NCBI RefSeq assembly: GCF_001183985.1
Contig: NZ_LFZW01000001.1
Coordinates: forward strand, 4,741,621-4,805,620
Reading direction: 5' to 3'
DNA from: Peribacillus loiseleuriae
GTDB taxonomy: Bacteria; Bacillota; Bacilli; Bacillales; DSM-1321
Length of the DNA: 64,000 nucleotides
Part shown: piece by piece, positions 46,492 to 53,862 of the stretch
Layout of the letters: every line of letters starts with the position of its first letter
Position numbering within the stretch: position 1 is the stretch's first letter
Notes under the pieces: model-generated
Seen by the model: only the letters and a program-made list of their open reading frames with translations
What the model was told of the DNA's origin: nothing
Database searches by the model: none
Position numbers and translations under genes: made by a program

Positions 46492-48327
46492 TCATACGGA
46501 CATTGAAACTAACTTTTTCGTGGCTACGTTATGATTAGCTATCGCTAATAGCTCTTCCCTTAGTTTCTCTCTATCAAGAATTGGATAAGTCGAGATGACC
46601 GTTTCAATTTCTTCTATCGAAATATTTGTTGTTTTGCCTATGTAAATTTTCGGGTATACGTGCTGCTCCTCTACCTCATTGTCTTTAAATAATTCTTCAA
46701 AAAGCTTTTCACCGGGTCTTATTCCTGTGAACTCTATGCCAATGTCCTCTACCGTGTTTCCAGATAGTTTAATTAGGTTCTTCGCAAGATCGACTATCTT
46801 CACCGGCTCTCCCATGTCCAGCACAAAAATTTCCCCACCTCTAGCAAACGCGCCAGCTTGAATGACGAGTCTTGATGCTTCCGGTATCGTCATAAAATAA
46901 CGAATCATATCAGGATGAGTAACCGTAACCGGTCCACCCATTTCAATTTGTTTCTTAAAGCGAGGAATTACACTTCCACGGCTACCCAATACATTTCCAA
47001 AACGCACAGCCACAAACTTCGTCTTACTCGTTTGATCCATGTATTGAATGATCATTTCAGCAATCCTTTTTGTTGATCCCATGACGCTCGTCGGGTTCAC
47101 CGCTTTATCAGTCGAAATCATGACAAACGATTCAACATCATTCTGACTTGCTGCTTTAGCAGCATTCATTGTTCCAATCACATTGTTTTTTACCGCTTCT
47201 TCCGGATTTCGTTCCATTAACGGCACATGCTTATGGGCAGCAGCGTGGTAGACAACATGAGGATGATAGGTGCTCATAACCGCCGCCATTTTCATTTCAT
47301 CTTGTAAATCCGCAATCTCCGTTATAAATTCAATAGCCGTATTTTTGTATAAATCCTTTAATTCTATTTCAATCGTGTAGATACTGTTCTCCCCATGCCC
47401 TAATAAAATGAGCGTTGCAGGATTGAATTTTGCAAGTTGACGACAAATCTCCGAACCGATTGATCCTCCTGCGCCAGTAACTAATACCACTTTATTTGTG
47501 ACATAATCAGAAATGCTATCCATATTTAATTCGACTGGGTCCCTACCTAACAAGTCCTCTACCTGTACGTCTCGAAATTGATTAACCGAAACCTTGCCTG
47601 TTGCCAGATCTTCAATCATTGGAAGAATTTGCGTTTTCACCTTTGTCTTCGCACATTCTTGGAAAATTACATTTAGTTCCTTTTTACTTAGAGAGGGAAT
47701 GGCGATCACCACATTCTCAATACTCAGTTCTTTAACAGTCGTTTCAATATGTTCCACACCACCAAATACCGGAATCCCAAGTATATCCAGATGGTGTTTT
47801 TTTACATCATCATCAATAAATGCGACAGGCAATAGTTCTGCATGATGATTATTTAGCAACTGTCTTGCAATCATCGCCCCCGCAGAACCAGCCCCGATAA
47901 TTAGCGTTCGCTTTTTGTTATCGTCTTTCTTCATATACAAGTCCCGAAACATTCTCCAAGTAAAACGCGATCCTCCAATTAATAACATATGCAGCATCCA
48001 TGTTGTGGCAAGCAAACGGAAGTATATGTTTTGACTAATGATTAGTTGAACGGCAGCTGTCATGATAATCGTAAAGGTAATCACTTTGAAAATAATTAAT
48101 AACTCTCCTATACTTGCATATTCCCATGACTTTTTATAAAGCTTATAAAGATAAGAAAATAGATGATGACCGAGTAATAAAGTAACAGAGTATATGACTA
48201 CAGGTATCGTTATGACATGGAGGTCAGCATTCACTAAAAAACTACTAAAAAAAATGGCTGTCAATACGATGGCCGAATCTATGAAGGCTATCAATGACAA
48301 TCTCTGACGATATGTCAAAATACTCAC
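46492..48327 (-). CDS. UDP-sugar 4,6-dehydratase (EpsC/CapD/PglF-like)
   Basis: 611 residues. Four N-terminal membrane segments (about 10-120), a first Rossmann domain (TLIIGAGSAGAMIARQLLNN), and the catalytic SDR domain (VVLVTGAGGSIGSEICRQLA, about 290) with VMISTDKAVNPTSVMGSTKR, the membrane-anchored family variant of the Tyr-x-x-x-Lys motif, and VLGSRGSVIPRF. Converts UDP-GlcNAc to the 4-keto-6-deoxy sugar used by the EpsN- and EpsM-like enzymes. A 600-bp gap precedes it. Confidence 0.93.
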   Translation of the reverse strand: MSILTYRQRLSLIAFIDSAIVLTAIFFSSFLVNADLHVITIPVVIYSVTLLLGHHLFSYLYKLYKKSWEYASIGELLIIFKVITFTIIMTAAVQLIISQNIYFRLLATTWMLHMLLIGGSRFTWRMFRDLYMKKDDNKKRTLIIGAGSAGAMIARQLLNNHHAELLPVAFIDDDVKKHHLDILGIPVFGGVEHIETTVKELSIENVVIAIPSLSKKELNVIFQECAKTKVKTQILPMIEDLATGKVSVNQFRDVQVEDLLGRDPVELNMDSISDYVTNKVVLVTGAGGSIGSEICRQLAKFNPATLILLGHGENSIYTIEIELKDLYKNTAIEFITEIADLQDEMKMAAVMSTYHPHVVYHAAAHKHVPLMERNPEEAVKNNVIGTMNAAKAASQNDVESFVMISTDKAVNPTSVMGSTKRIAEMIIQYMDQTSKTKFVAVRFGNVLGSRGSVIPRFKKQIEMGGPVTVTHPDMIRYFMTIPEASRLVIQAGAFARGGEIFVLDMGEPVKIVDLAKNLIKLSGNTVEDIGIEFTGIRPGEKLFEELFKDNEVEEQHVYPKIYIGKTTNISIEEIETVISTYPILDREKLREELLAIANHNVATKKLVSMSV

Positions 48328-48391
48328 CCTTTCAACATTGATAATTATAGTAAGATGTTTTCTTTAAAATTGTCATGCCTCTTTTAATGGC

Positions 48392-48499
48392 CTATTCTAT
48401 GGGCTTTCTAATCTCTTCCACTTGTTCTTTTGATGCATCTTGTTTGATGTAGCGGACCGTCTTCTTAATAGACTTCGGGAACTGATCTATATTTCCCAC
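48392..48499 (-). pseudogene. Short conserved-looking frame interrupted by TAG
   Basis: From a GTG: VGNIDQFPKSIKKTVRYIKQ, then DASKEQVEEIRKPIE, TAG, then AIKRGMTILKKT in the same frame. The continuation past the stop looks like part of the same helix, so a small gene probably lost its 3' end to a nonsense mutation. GGAG is 13 bases before GTG, which is poor. Family not recognised. Confidence 0.35.
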
Positions 48500-48890
48500 C
48501 TTTTGCTTGCCACTCCTTATTAATAGTAAAGTGCTTAACTATACATCCTTTTCATGGGGTGATTCTTCCGTCAGTGAGCATAATAATGCCCATCAATATG
48601 GACTAAAGACCATATAGTTAAAAACTTTAATGAAAGATAAATAGGGCATTCAACCCTCCCTCACACCACACTTTTGACGACTAGCGTCTAAGGTTTGTTT
48701 AAAACCCACAGCATGATCGAGTATCTCCATTGATAACGGCAAGGAGACATCGCCAATATAATAAACAATCAGCAAGGGTTTTCCTTCAGCCCTAACTGGA
48801 TCTTATTCTTCTATTCAAGTTTTGTAGAAGGCTCTTACTTTCCATTGGCTAAATTTCTTATATAACTCTTCACATTCATTATAAAAATCA

Positions 48891-48916
48891 TTTTTGTTCT
48901 TAAAAGAGAACAAAAA
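48891..48916 (-). terminator. Hairpin after the EpsB-like gene, also a GTTC-N8-GAAC palindrome
   Basis: Perfect 10-bp stem TTTTTGTTCT / AGAACAAAAA with a 6-nt loop, 18 bp after the stop. On the minus strand a T-rich tail follows, so it can terminate transcription. The centre GTTCTTAAAAGAGAAC (48896-48911) also has the spacing of the operator palindromes, so a SinR site is an alternative reading. Confidence 0.65.
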
Positions 48917-48934
48917 GATTAAAATTTTTTTCAT

Positions 48935-49573
48935 TCACTTTTTATTGAGAATCACACCTACACACTTCGCTCGTGCAAGCTCCAATAATCTCTTTGCCTC
49001 TACTATCTCTTCCGCTTTTGTCTTGCCGTTGCACACGACTAAAATGGTGCCTTCACATTTATTTGCCAAAATTCTTGCATCTGTTAGCTCCAAAACTGGA
49101 GGGGTATCAAATAGGATAACCGTATAAAGCTCTTGTGCTATTCCAATCAATTTATCCAAAGCCGACGAAGAAAGCAAATCAGCCGGATTGAATGGAACCG
49201 GTCCGCTTGTTAAAACCGCTAATCTTTCAATTTCCGTTCGTTTTACCGCTTCTTCAAATGTTGTTTCTCCAGTAAGAACGTTAGCCAGCCCTGACGTATT
49301 TTCAATGTCAAACATTGTATGCAATGTCGGCATTCGCAAGTCAGCATCAACAACTAATACTTTTTCTCCTTGCTGTACCATGGATATAGCTAGATTCGTA
49401 ACCGTTGTCGATTTTCCTTCTCGATAGCCTGGAGAAGTGATAATCAATGTTCGATACTTATAATCAATAGACGAAAATTGAATATTTGTGCGAATGGTCC
49501 GATATTGTTCAGATATCGATGAATCAGGACTAGTATATGAAATTAAACCTCTTTCCTTTTCTTTAATTGCCAT
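48935..49573 (-). CDS. Tyrosine-protein kinase / CpsD-CapB ATPase (EpsB-like), no Tyr tail
   Basis: 212 residues from ATG 49573, eight bases after GAGG. BY-kinase motifs: SPGYREGKSTTVTNLAISMV (Walker A variant GYREGKST), VLVVDADLRMPTLH (Walker A' ), VILFDTPPVLELTDA (Walker B). Works with the Wzz-like activator next to it to control EPS chain length and assembly. It stops at GVILNKK, so the usual C-terminal tyrosine cluster that is autophosphorylated is missing. This is either a natural short variant or loss of the 3' end. Confidence 0.9.
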   Translation of the reverse strand: MAIKEKERGLISYTSPDSSISEQYRTIRTNIQFSSIDYKYRTLIITSPGYREGKSTTVTNLAISMVQQGEKVLVVDADLRMPTLHTMFDIENTSGLANVLTGETTFEEAVKRTEIERLAVLTSGPVPFNPADLLSSSALDKLIGIAQELYTVILFDTPPVLELTDARILANKCEGTILVVCNGKTKAEEIVEAKRLLELARAKCVGVILNKK

Positions 49574-49591
49574 TTGATCCACCTCATCGTT

Positions 49592-50278
49592 TTAGCCAGT
49601 TCGTTTTCTATTTTTGCTTTTCATATTTTTTCTGTTCATTTTCACAATCGATCCGATTGTCGGTAGGTCTACTAGTTGCTCAATTTCACGTTCCGAATGA
49701 ACGGTTTCGTCTAAACTATCTAGAAACAGCACGATTCCGACACTGAGTACGAGCCCGATACCAAATCCAATGACTAAATACTTTAATGTCGATGTTGACT
49801 CTGACTCAACTAAAATAGGGGCTTTATTAATCTGTGCCTCTGATATCATTCTCGTTTCGTATATGCCTAGTATGCTGCCAACTTGTTTGGTAAAGATGCC
49901 CGCTGTTGAATTCGCTATGTTCGCTGCTAATTCTGGATTCGTATCTGAGACTGTAATTTTGACAATTTTCGAGCCACCCTCATTTACAAATGTAATTTGT
50001 TTATCCAGATTATCTAATGACGTATTTAGACCCAACTCTTCAATAACCTTACTTAACACAGTAGGATCTCTAAGAATGACTTCTAACGTATTGGAGGCGT
50101 TATTCTCTTCCATATTGAGAAAAACGCTTGCAGTAGATTGATAGACGGGCGGAGGTGCCTCTAATGTCATGCTATAGTACCCACTTGCTGCTGTAGTAAT
50201 GGCTGTAATAATGAATAATAGCAAAAACCGTTTTTTTATGACACCAAACAACACTTTAAGGTTTATTTCTTTTTGCAT
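49592..50278 (-). CDS. Wzz/CapA-type chain-length and kinase activator protein (EpsA-like)
   Basis: 228 residues from ATG 50278, five bases after GGAGG; the longer frame is unsupported. MQKEINLKVLFGVIKKRFLL leads into TM1, followed by an extracellular domain (about 45-170, PPPVYQSTASVFLNM, IANSTAGIFTKQV), TM2 (YLVIGFGIGLVLSVGIVLF) and a basic cytoplasmic tail that activates the BY-kinase. First gene of the EPS operon. Confidence 0.93.
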   Translation of the reverse strand: MQKEINLKVLFGVIKKRFLLLFIITAITTAASGYYSMTLEAPPPVYQSTASVFLNMEENNASNTLEVILRDPTVLSKVIEELGLNTSLDNLDKQITFVNEGGSKIVKITVSDTNPELAANIANSTAGIFTKQVGSILGIYETRMISEAQINKAPILVESESTSTLKYLVIGFGIGLVLSVGIVLFLDSLDETVHSEREIEQLVDLPTIGSIVKMNRKNMKSKNRKRTG

Positions 50279-50365
50279 GACAACCTCCAATACCATTTCA
50301 TACCATTCGTGGTGCATAAACACCATTTTTAACATGAAGCTTACAGACACGGCCTTCACTTTGTT

Positions 50366-50381
50366 GTTCTTTACAAAGAAC
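50366..50381. promoter_or_regulatory. Perfect SinR-type operator in the EPS leader
   Basis: GTTCTTTACAAAGAAC: both arms are the exact GTTCTTT heptamer of the known SinR consensus GTTCTYT, in inverted orientation 2 bp apart. It lies about 90 bp before the EpsA-like ATG, downstream of the promoter. Confidence 0.8.
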
Positions 50382-50475
50382 TAAATACCCAAATTTTTTT
50401 TCCTATTAATCTGAAATCGAACTTAAATCCACATATCCACTTAAATTTTAGGCCTAATGTAGCATTTATATATTC

Positions 50476-50504
50476 ATATTAGTTCATTATAAAGAACGAG
50501 TCAA
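50476..50504 (-). promoter_or_regulatory. EPS operon promoter with overlapping operator
   Basis: On the minus strand -35 TTGACT (50499-50504), a 17-bp spacer, and -10 TAATAT (50476-50481). The spacer contains GTTCTTTATAATGAAC (50482-50497), a GTTC-N8-GAAC palindrome with one exact GTTCTTT arm, so a bound SinR-type repressor would block RNA polymerase. The leader to the first ATG is about 190 nt. Confidence 0.8.
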
Positions 50505-50704
50505 GCCTATTTTCTTTAATTATTATATTGTTTGACTGAGCATTTCTAGCATAAATTTAATAACTATAAAGGATTATATTTGTATCACTATTTTAAAAGA
50601 ATACTATTTACACCTTTTATCCAAAAAAGCTATTAGAAAGGGATGTTTAAATTTCCCTATGTCCTCTTGATTAATCAGATATCTTTCTATCAATGAAGTG
50701 AGAA

Positions 50705-51295
50705 TCATTGAACAAATACCTTCTTAGCATCGTTCCCATGAAATCCAAAGAAATTACCCGTGAGTTTAGCATACTCCATATAAGTTGTTTGTCGACCTTC
50801 CTTTGTTTTCCACCATCTACTCGAGTCATATCCATTATCAGGAACCGAAGAATATAGGAGCTTAATTCTGCTTTTTGAAATGGCCTTTGTAAAATTGCTT
50901 TTCACCCTTCTCATATGATAGTTGGAGGAAACGACTATAGCCGAATGAAATTGATGCTCAACCATTAGTTTTTTCGTAAATAACGCATTTTCCGTCGTAC
51001 TGCTTGCATGGTTTTCTAGGATAATGGAATCAATAGGTACCCCCATTTTTAGCGCAGCCTCGTATAAACCGTCCTCTTGGCCGTTTGAAATCATAATATA
51101 AGATGCAAATCCTTGGTTATATAGCCCAACACCTTGTTCCAAACGCTCAATTCCCCCACCACTTAAAACAATGATTACGTCAGATTTCACTGGCTTTTCA
51201 TTAATGACAAGAAAATCCCCCGCCTCTTTCATCAAAGTCATAACCGTAAGGACGATTCCAATCATCGTCAAGATTACCCATTTACGTTTAACCAT
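50705..51295 (-). CDS. YdcF/ElyC (DUF218) family membrane protein
   Basis: 196 residues. One N-terminal transmembrane segment (VILTMIGIVLTVMTLM), then the DUF218 domain: SDVIIVLSGGGIERLEQGV, ENHASSTTENALFTKKLM and VVSSNYHMRRVKSNF. Related proteins (ElyC, SanA) are linked to envelope and lipid-carrier homeostasis; their activity is not established. It lies between the lasso nucleotidyltransferase gene and the EPS promoter. Confidence 0.88.
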   Translation of the reverse strand: MVKRKWVILTMIGIVLTVMTLMKEAGDFLVINEKPVKSDVIIVLSGGGIERLEQGVGLYNQGFASYIMISNGQEDGLYEAALKMGVPIDSIILENHASSTTENALFTKKLMVEHQFHSAIVVSSNYHMRRVKSNFTKAISKSRIKLLYSSVPDNGYDSSRWWKTKEGRQTTYMEYAKLTGNFFGFHGNDAKKVFVQ

Positions 51296-51453
51296 TACAC
51301 TTTCCTCTCATTACTCTCTAATGGAGACTTTCTATTGCTTCTTAAAGACTCTAACTTAAACCTTTTAAGTTTCCCCTTGTTCCAAACCATTCACTTGATA
51401 AGCAGCGACTGATTAATCAACGATGGGCCATCACTATAATTGTCATTTCCCTC

Positions 51454-52638
51454 CTAGGAAAAGGCCTGTTTCCTCATTTTTCTCCACATACATAAGATGG
51501 GGCGCAAGGGAAAATATAAGAAGTGAATTTTTTTAGGTAACGGTAAGGTTTCGACATCTGTAGGATATGGATACATCCAACTTAAGATATATAAGAACTT
51601 CTGCTGTGTAGACATAAGAGAATATAAATAGCGTTGATGAAATTTTGATATATCTTCAGGAACTGGTTCCGTATGTAAGTTCACCATTCTTTCTAGATAG
51701 AAGATGGTCTTTTGGGCTAATTGTTTTGAGTGGCTTCCTTGAATCAAGGGTTTCATTCCTTTTGAAATAGTTGTTCCTAGAAGTTCTGAACTTAACAGCA
51801 TGGCTTGGCCACCTAATTGTTGGTAATGGTACTTTCTTAACGTTTTGTTAAGCGCGACCCAATCTTGTTCTTTCTTTACGATTTGATGAATATCGATTAA
51901 CCATCGAAGCCGTGACCAGCCATGACGTGCCCCATGCGTAACAAGAAAGAAAAATAAATCCTCATTCCCTAATATATATGTCGGATAACTAGTAATTTCA
52001 CTGATTCTCTTTCTTTCCCACAATTCATTAAAACATGGTTCCATACTAGGTCCAGGGTTTAATCTCCAATGAACTTCAAGTTTAATGTTTGTTTTCGGAT
52101 GGAAAAAAGTTATATGATGATGTCTCCATTTCCAATCACTCAATACGGTTTGAAAATAGTCATTTTTCTCATATCCATTTTGAATTAATATATCTTCCAC
52201 CTTAGAAAGTTTCTCTAAGGGTACAAGTACATCTAAATCGCCAGATGTACGAAGGGAAATATCTCCGTAGAGCTCAGAGCCAAGCATGGGACCTTTTAGA
52301 AACAAGATCTGAATATGATGGTCTGTCAACAGTTCACTTACTTTTTCCATTTCTGCAGTAAGATGTAGCATTTGAAAAGTGTTTCTTTTATACTCGTGCT
52401 GTAAGGTTTGAAGAACATTTAGAGGTACAAGGTTTTCGTGCTTTTTCAACTTGGAAAATAACAATGGATAAACTCGATGGTGCATGGCTTGCTTAAAAAA
52501 CAAATGCCAATCGATTTCTTTCAGCCAAACTTCACTTTTTTGTAGGAGCAGATCATCACTTTTTTCATTTAGGATTTCAAGTATGAATGTTAACTCTTTA
52601 GGGATAAGTGCTAAATTAAGATTGTTATTATTATTCAT
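51454..52638 (-). CDS. Lasso-cluster nucleotidyltransferase family protein N
   Basis: 394 residues; GGAG precedes ATG. Nucleotidyltransferase (NTP_transf_5 type) with LFLKGPMLGSELYGDISLRT followed by GDLDVLVPLEK (metal-binding Asp pair, about 133-137), LEVHWRLNPGPS and THGARHGWSRLRWLIDIHQI. Such genes are standard in phosphorylated lasso peptide clusters; in the pseudomycoidin system, as I recall it, the homologue attaches hexose to the phosphorylated C-terminal Ser. Only copy in the window, so it could act on both peptides. Confidence 0.85.
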   Translation of the reverse strand: MNNNNNLNLALIPKELTFILEILNEKSDDLLLQKSEVWLKEIDWHLFFKQAMHHRVYPLLFSKLKKHENLVPLNVLQTLQHEYKRNTFQMLHLTAEMEKVSELLTDHHIQILFLKGPMLGSELYGDISLRTSGDLDVLVPLEKLSKVEDILIQNGYEKNDYFQTVLSDWKWRHHHITFFHPKTNIKLEVHWRLNPGPSMEPCFNELWERKRISEITSYPTYILGNEDLFFFLVTHGARHGWSRLRWLIDIHQIVKKEQDWVALNKTLRKYHYQQLGGQAMLLSSELLGTTISKGMKPLIQGSHSKQLAQKTIFYLERMVNLHTEPVPEDISKFHQRYLYSLMSTQQKFLYILSWMYPYPTDVETLPLPKKIHFLYFPLRPILCMWRKMRKQAFS

Positions 52639-52700
52639 TGTATTCTCCTTAATTGCGATTATTGCAGTTTTTCACCTTGTTACATATAACATCACCCAAA

Positions 52701-53636
52701 CTATGTAAAAAACGCGTATCCTAAAGTATTAATTCGACTCTTAATTATGAATGACTCCTTCACTTTTAATTGATAAGCTGTGAAGCCAGAAACCGGACGA
52801 CGTAATCGGTACATATCAATGTGGTTGATGATTCTTGCCGAAGTCTTAAAATGCCATTCCATTCCCCCTAATCGTGGGATAAGAAAATTACGATATGTAT
52901 GATGGTAAGAGAGTGTACGAATTCGCTCAAGTCCTTGGATTGAGTGAATTTCAACCTCTTCATTTTCTGTTTTGACTAATTCAACAATACCAGCAAGAGG
53001 TAAGGGCTCTGCAAAGTATTGTGTGTGAGCAGGGATACAATATTTCATTTCTCGCCCATATAAAGAATGATAATGATTTGATTCCATTTCAAACTCTGCT
53101 AGACTTTCCTATCATAACTTTTGCTGAGGATAGGCTGGGTAACAAAAGGAAGTTGATCTTCGGAAAGAGATATGGAGATAACGTCATCGCTTAGAAATTG
53201 AAACCCTTGATTAGGAATGCTGTTGCCAATGTCGATTTTCCAGAATCTGAATCACCGATAAATATATATGCCTTGCCATGAATCGCTACTGCACTACCGT
53301 GTGACGGGAGTATACTTCTTTGCATTAATAATCACTAATACATAACTCCTAATGATGTCTTCTTGGAAATCAAGTAATGGGGAAACGATGAATTTATCTC
53401 CATCTTGAATTGAAAATATAGCAATATCCTCAATCTGAAACACTACTAAATTCCCTTTAACGACAAATTGCCTTTTTGAAGGAGATAACTTCCTCTACAA
53501 CTAGCTTAAATCACCATTTCAATTCTAATATCTGCTATAGCTTACTTAATTAACTCCAACTGTTGATGCAATTCTGGTAGAAGAATATCACTATAAATAT
53601 TCACTCCAAATGATAAATAAAATTACCTCAAATAAT
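52701..53636 (-). pseudogene. Decayed lasso peptide kinase K'
   Basis: Homologous to kinase K of locus 1 along its length but broken. The N-terminal piece FYLSFGVNIYSDILLPE is followed by stops and frameshifts. A middle piece LMQRSILPSHGSAVAIHGKA continues into an intact Walker A GDSDSGKST; after a shift comes QFLSDDVISISLSEDQLPF. PAYPQQKL is followed by TGA TAG, then an open 128-codon 3' part (52701-53087) with EPLPLAGIVELV and HHTYRNF. At least two frameshifts and several stops exclude function; K of locus 1 would have to replace it. Confidence 0.9.
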
Positions 53637-53670
53637 GCCCTTATGCAGTATTTTCCTGGATAAGGGCATT
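53632..53670 (-). terminator. Hairpin after precursor A2
   Basis: Perfect 12-bp stem TAATGCCCTTAT / ATAAGGGCATTA with a 15-nt loop, 34 bp after the A2 stop and before the kinase remnant. The U-tract is weak. Such hairpins after RiPP precursor genes often keep precursor transcripts abundant. Confidence 0.6.
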
Positions 53671-53703
53671 AAATTAGGTTAAGTCTATTAAGTAAGTAAT
53701 AAA

Positions 53704-53847
53704 TTAAGAACCATGATGAATTCCTGTTTGTCCTTCTTCACCAAGGGCGGCATTATAGCCTTCATCATATTTACCCCAGTTTCTACTTGCCATTGTTTGA
53801 TCAATATGGAGCACTTCTAGCATCGGTTCTTTCCATTCCTTTTTCAT
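53704..53847 (-). CDS. Lasso peptide precursor A2 (paeninodin-like leader)
   Basis: 47 codons with an excellent ribosome site (GGAGGTGAGG) 15 bp after the cyclase stop. Leader MKKEWKEPMLEVLHIDQTM has W5, P8 and L10 for RRE binding and Thr at -2, and shares 12 of 19 leader residues with A1. The core begins ASRNWGKYD: Ala1 and Asp9 would close a standard nine-residue macrolactam ring. It continues EGYNAALGEEGQ and ends TGIHHGS, with the C-terminal Ser expected to be phosphorylated by kinase K. The 19-residue tail is long for a lasso. Confidence 0.92.
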   Translation of the reverse strand: MKKEWKEPMLEVLHIDQTMASRNWGKYDEGYNAALGEEGQTGIHHGS

Positions 53848-53862
53848 TGTCCTCACCTCCTC

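Larger units (their letters stand above)
48328..48934 (-). other. Gap between EpsB- and EpsC-like genes with gene debris; possible EAR position
   Basis: No intact gene. On the minus strand there is a coding-like scrap LLIVYYIGDVSLPLSMEILD followed by HAVGFKQTLDASRQ (about 48650-48805), and a 35-codon frame at 48392-48499. In B. subtilis and relatives the eps-associated antitermination RNA (EAR, Rfam epsC motif) lies exactly between epsB and epsC, so this region is where one would be expected. Its structure could not be confirmed by eye. Confidence 0.4.
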
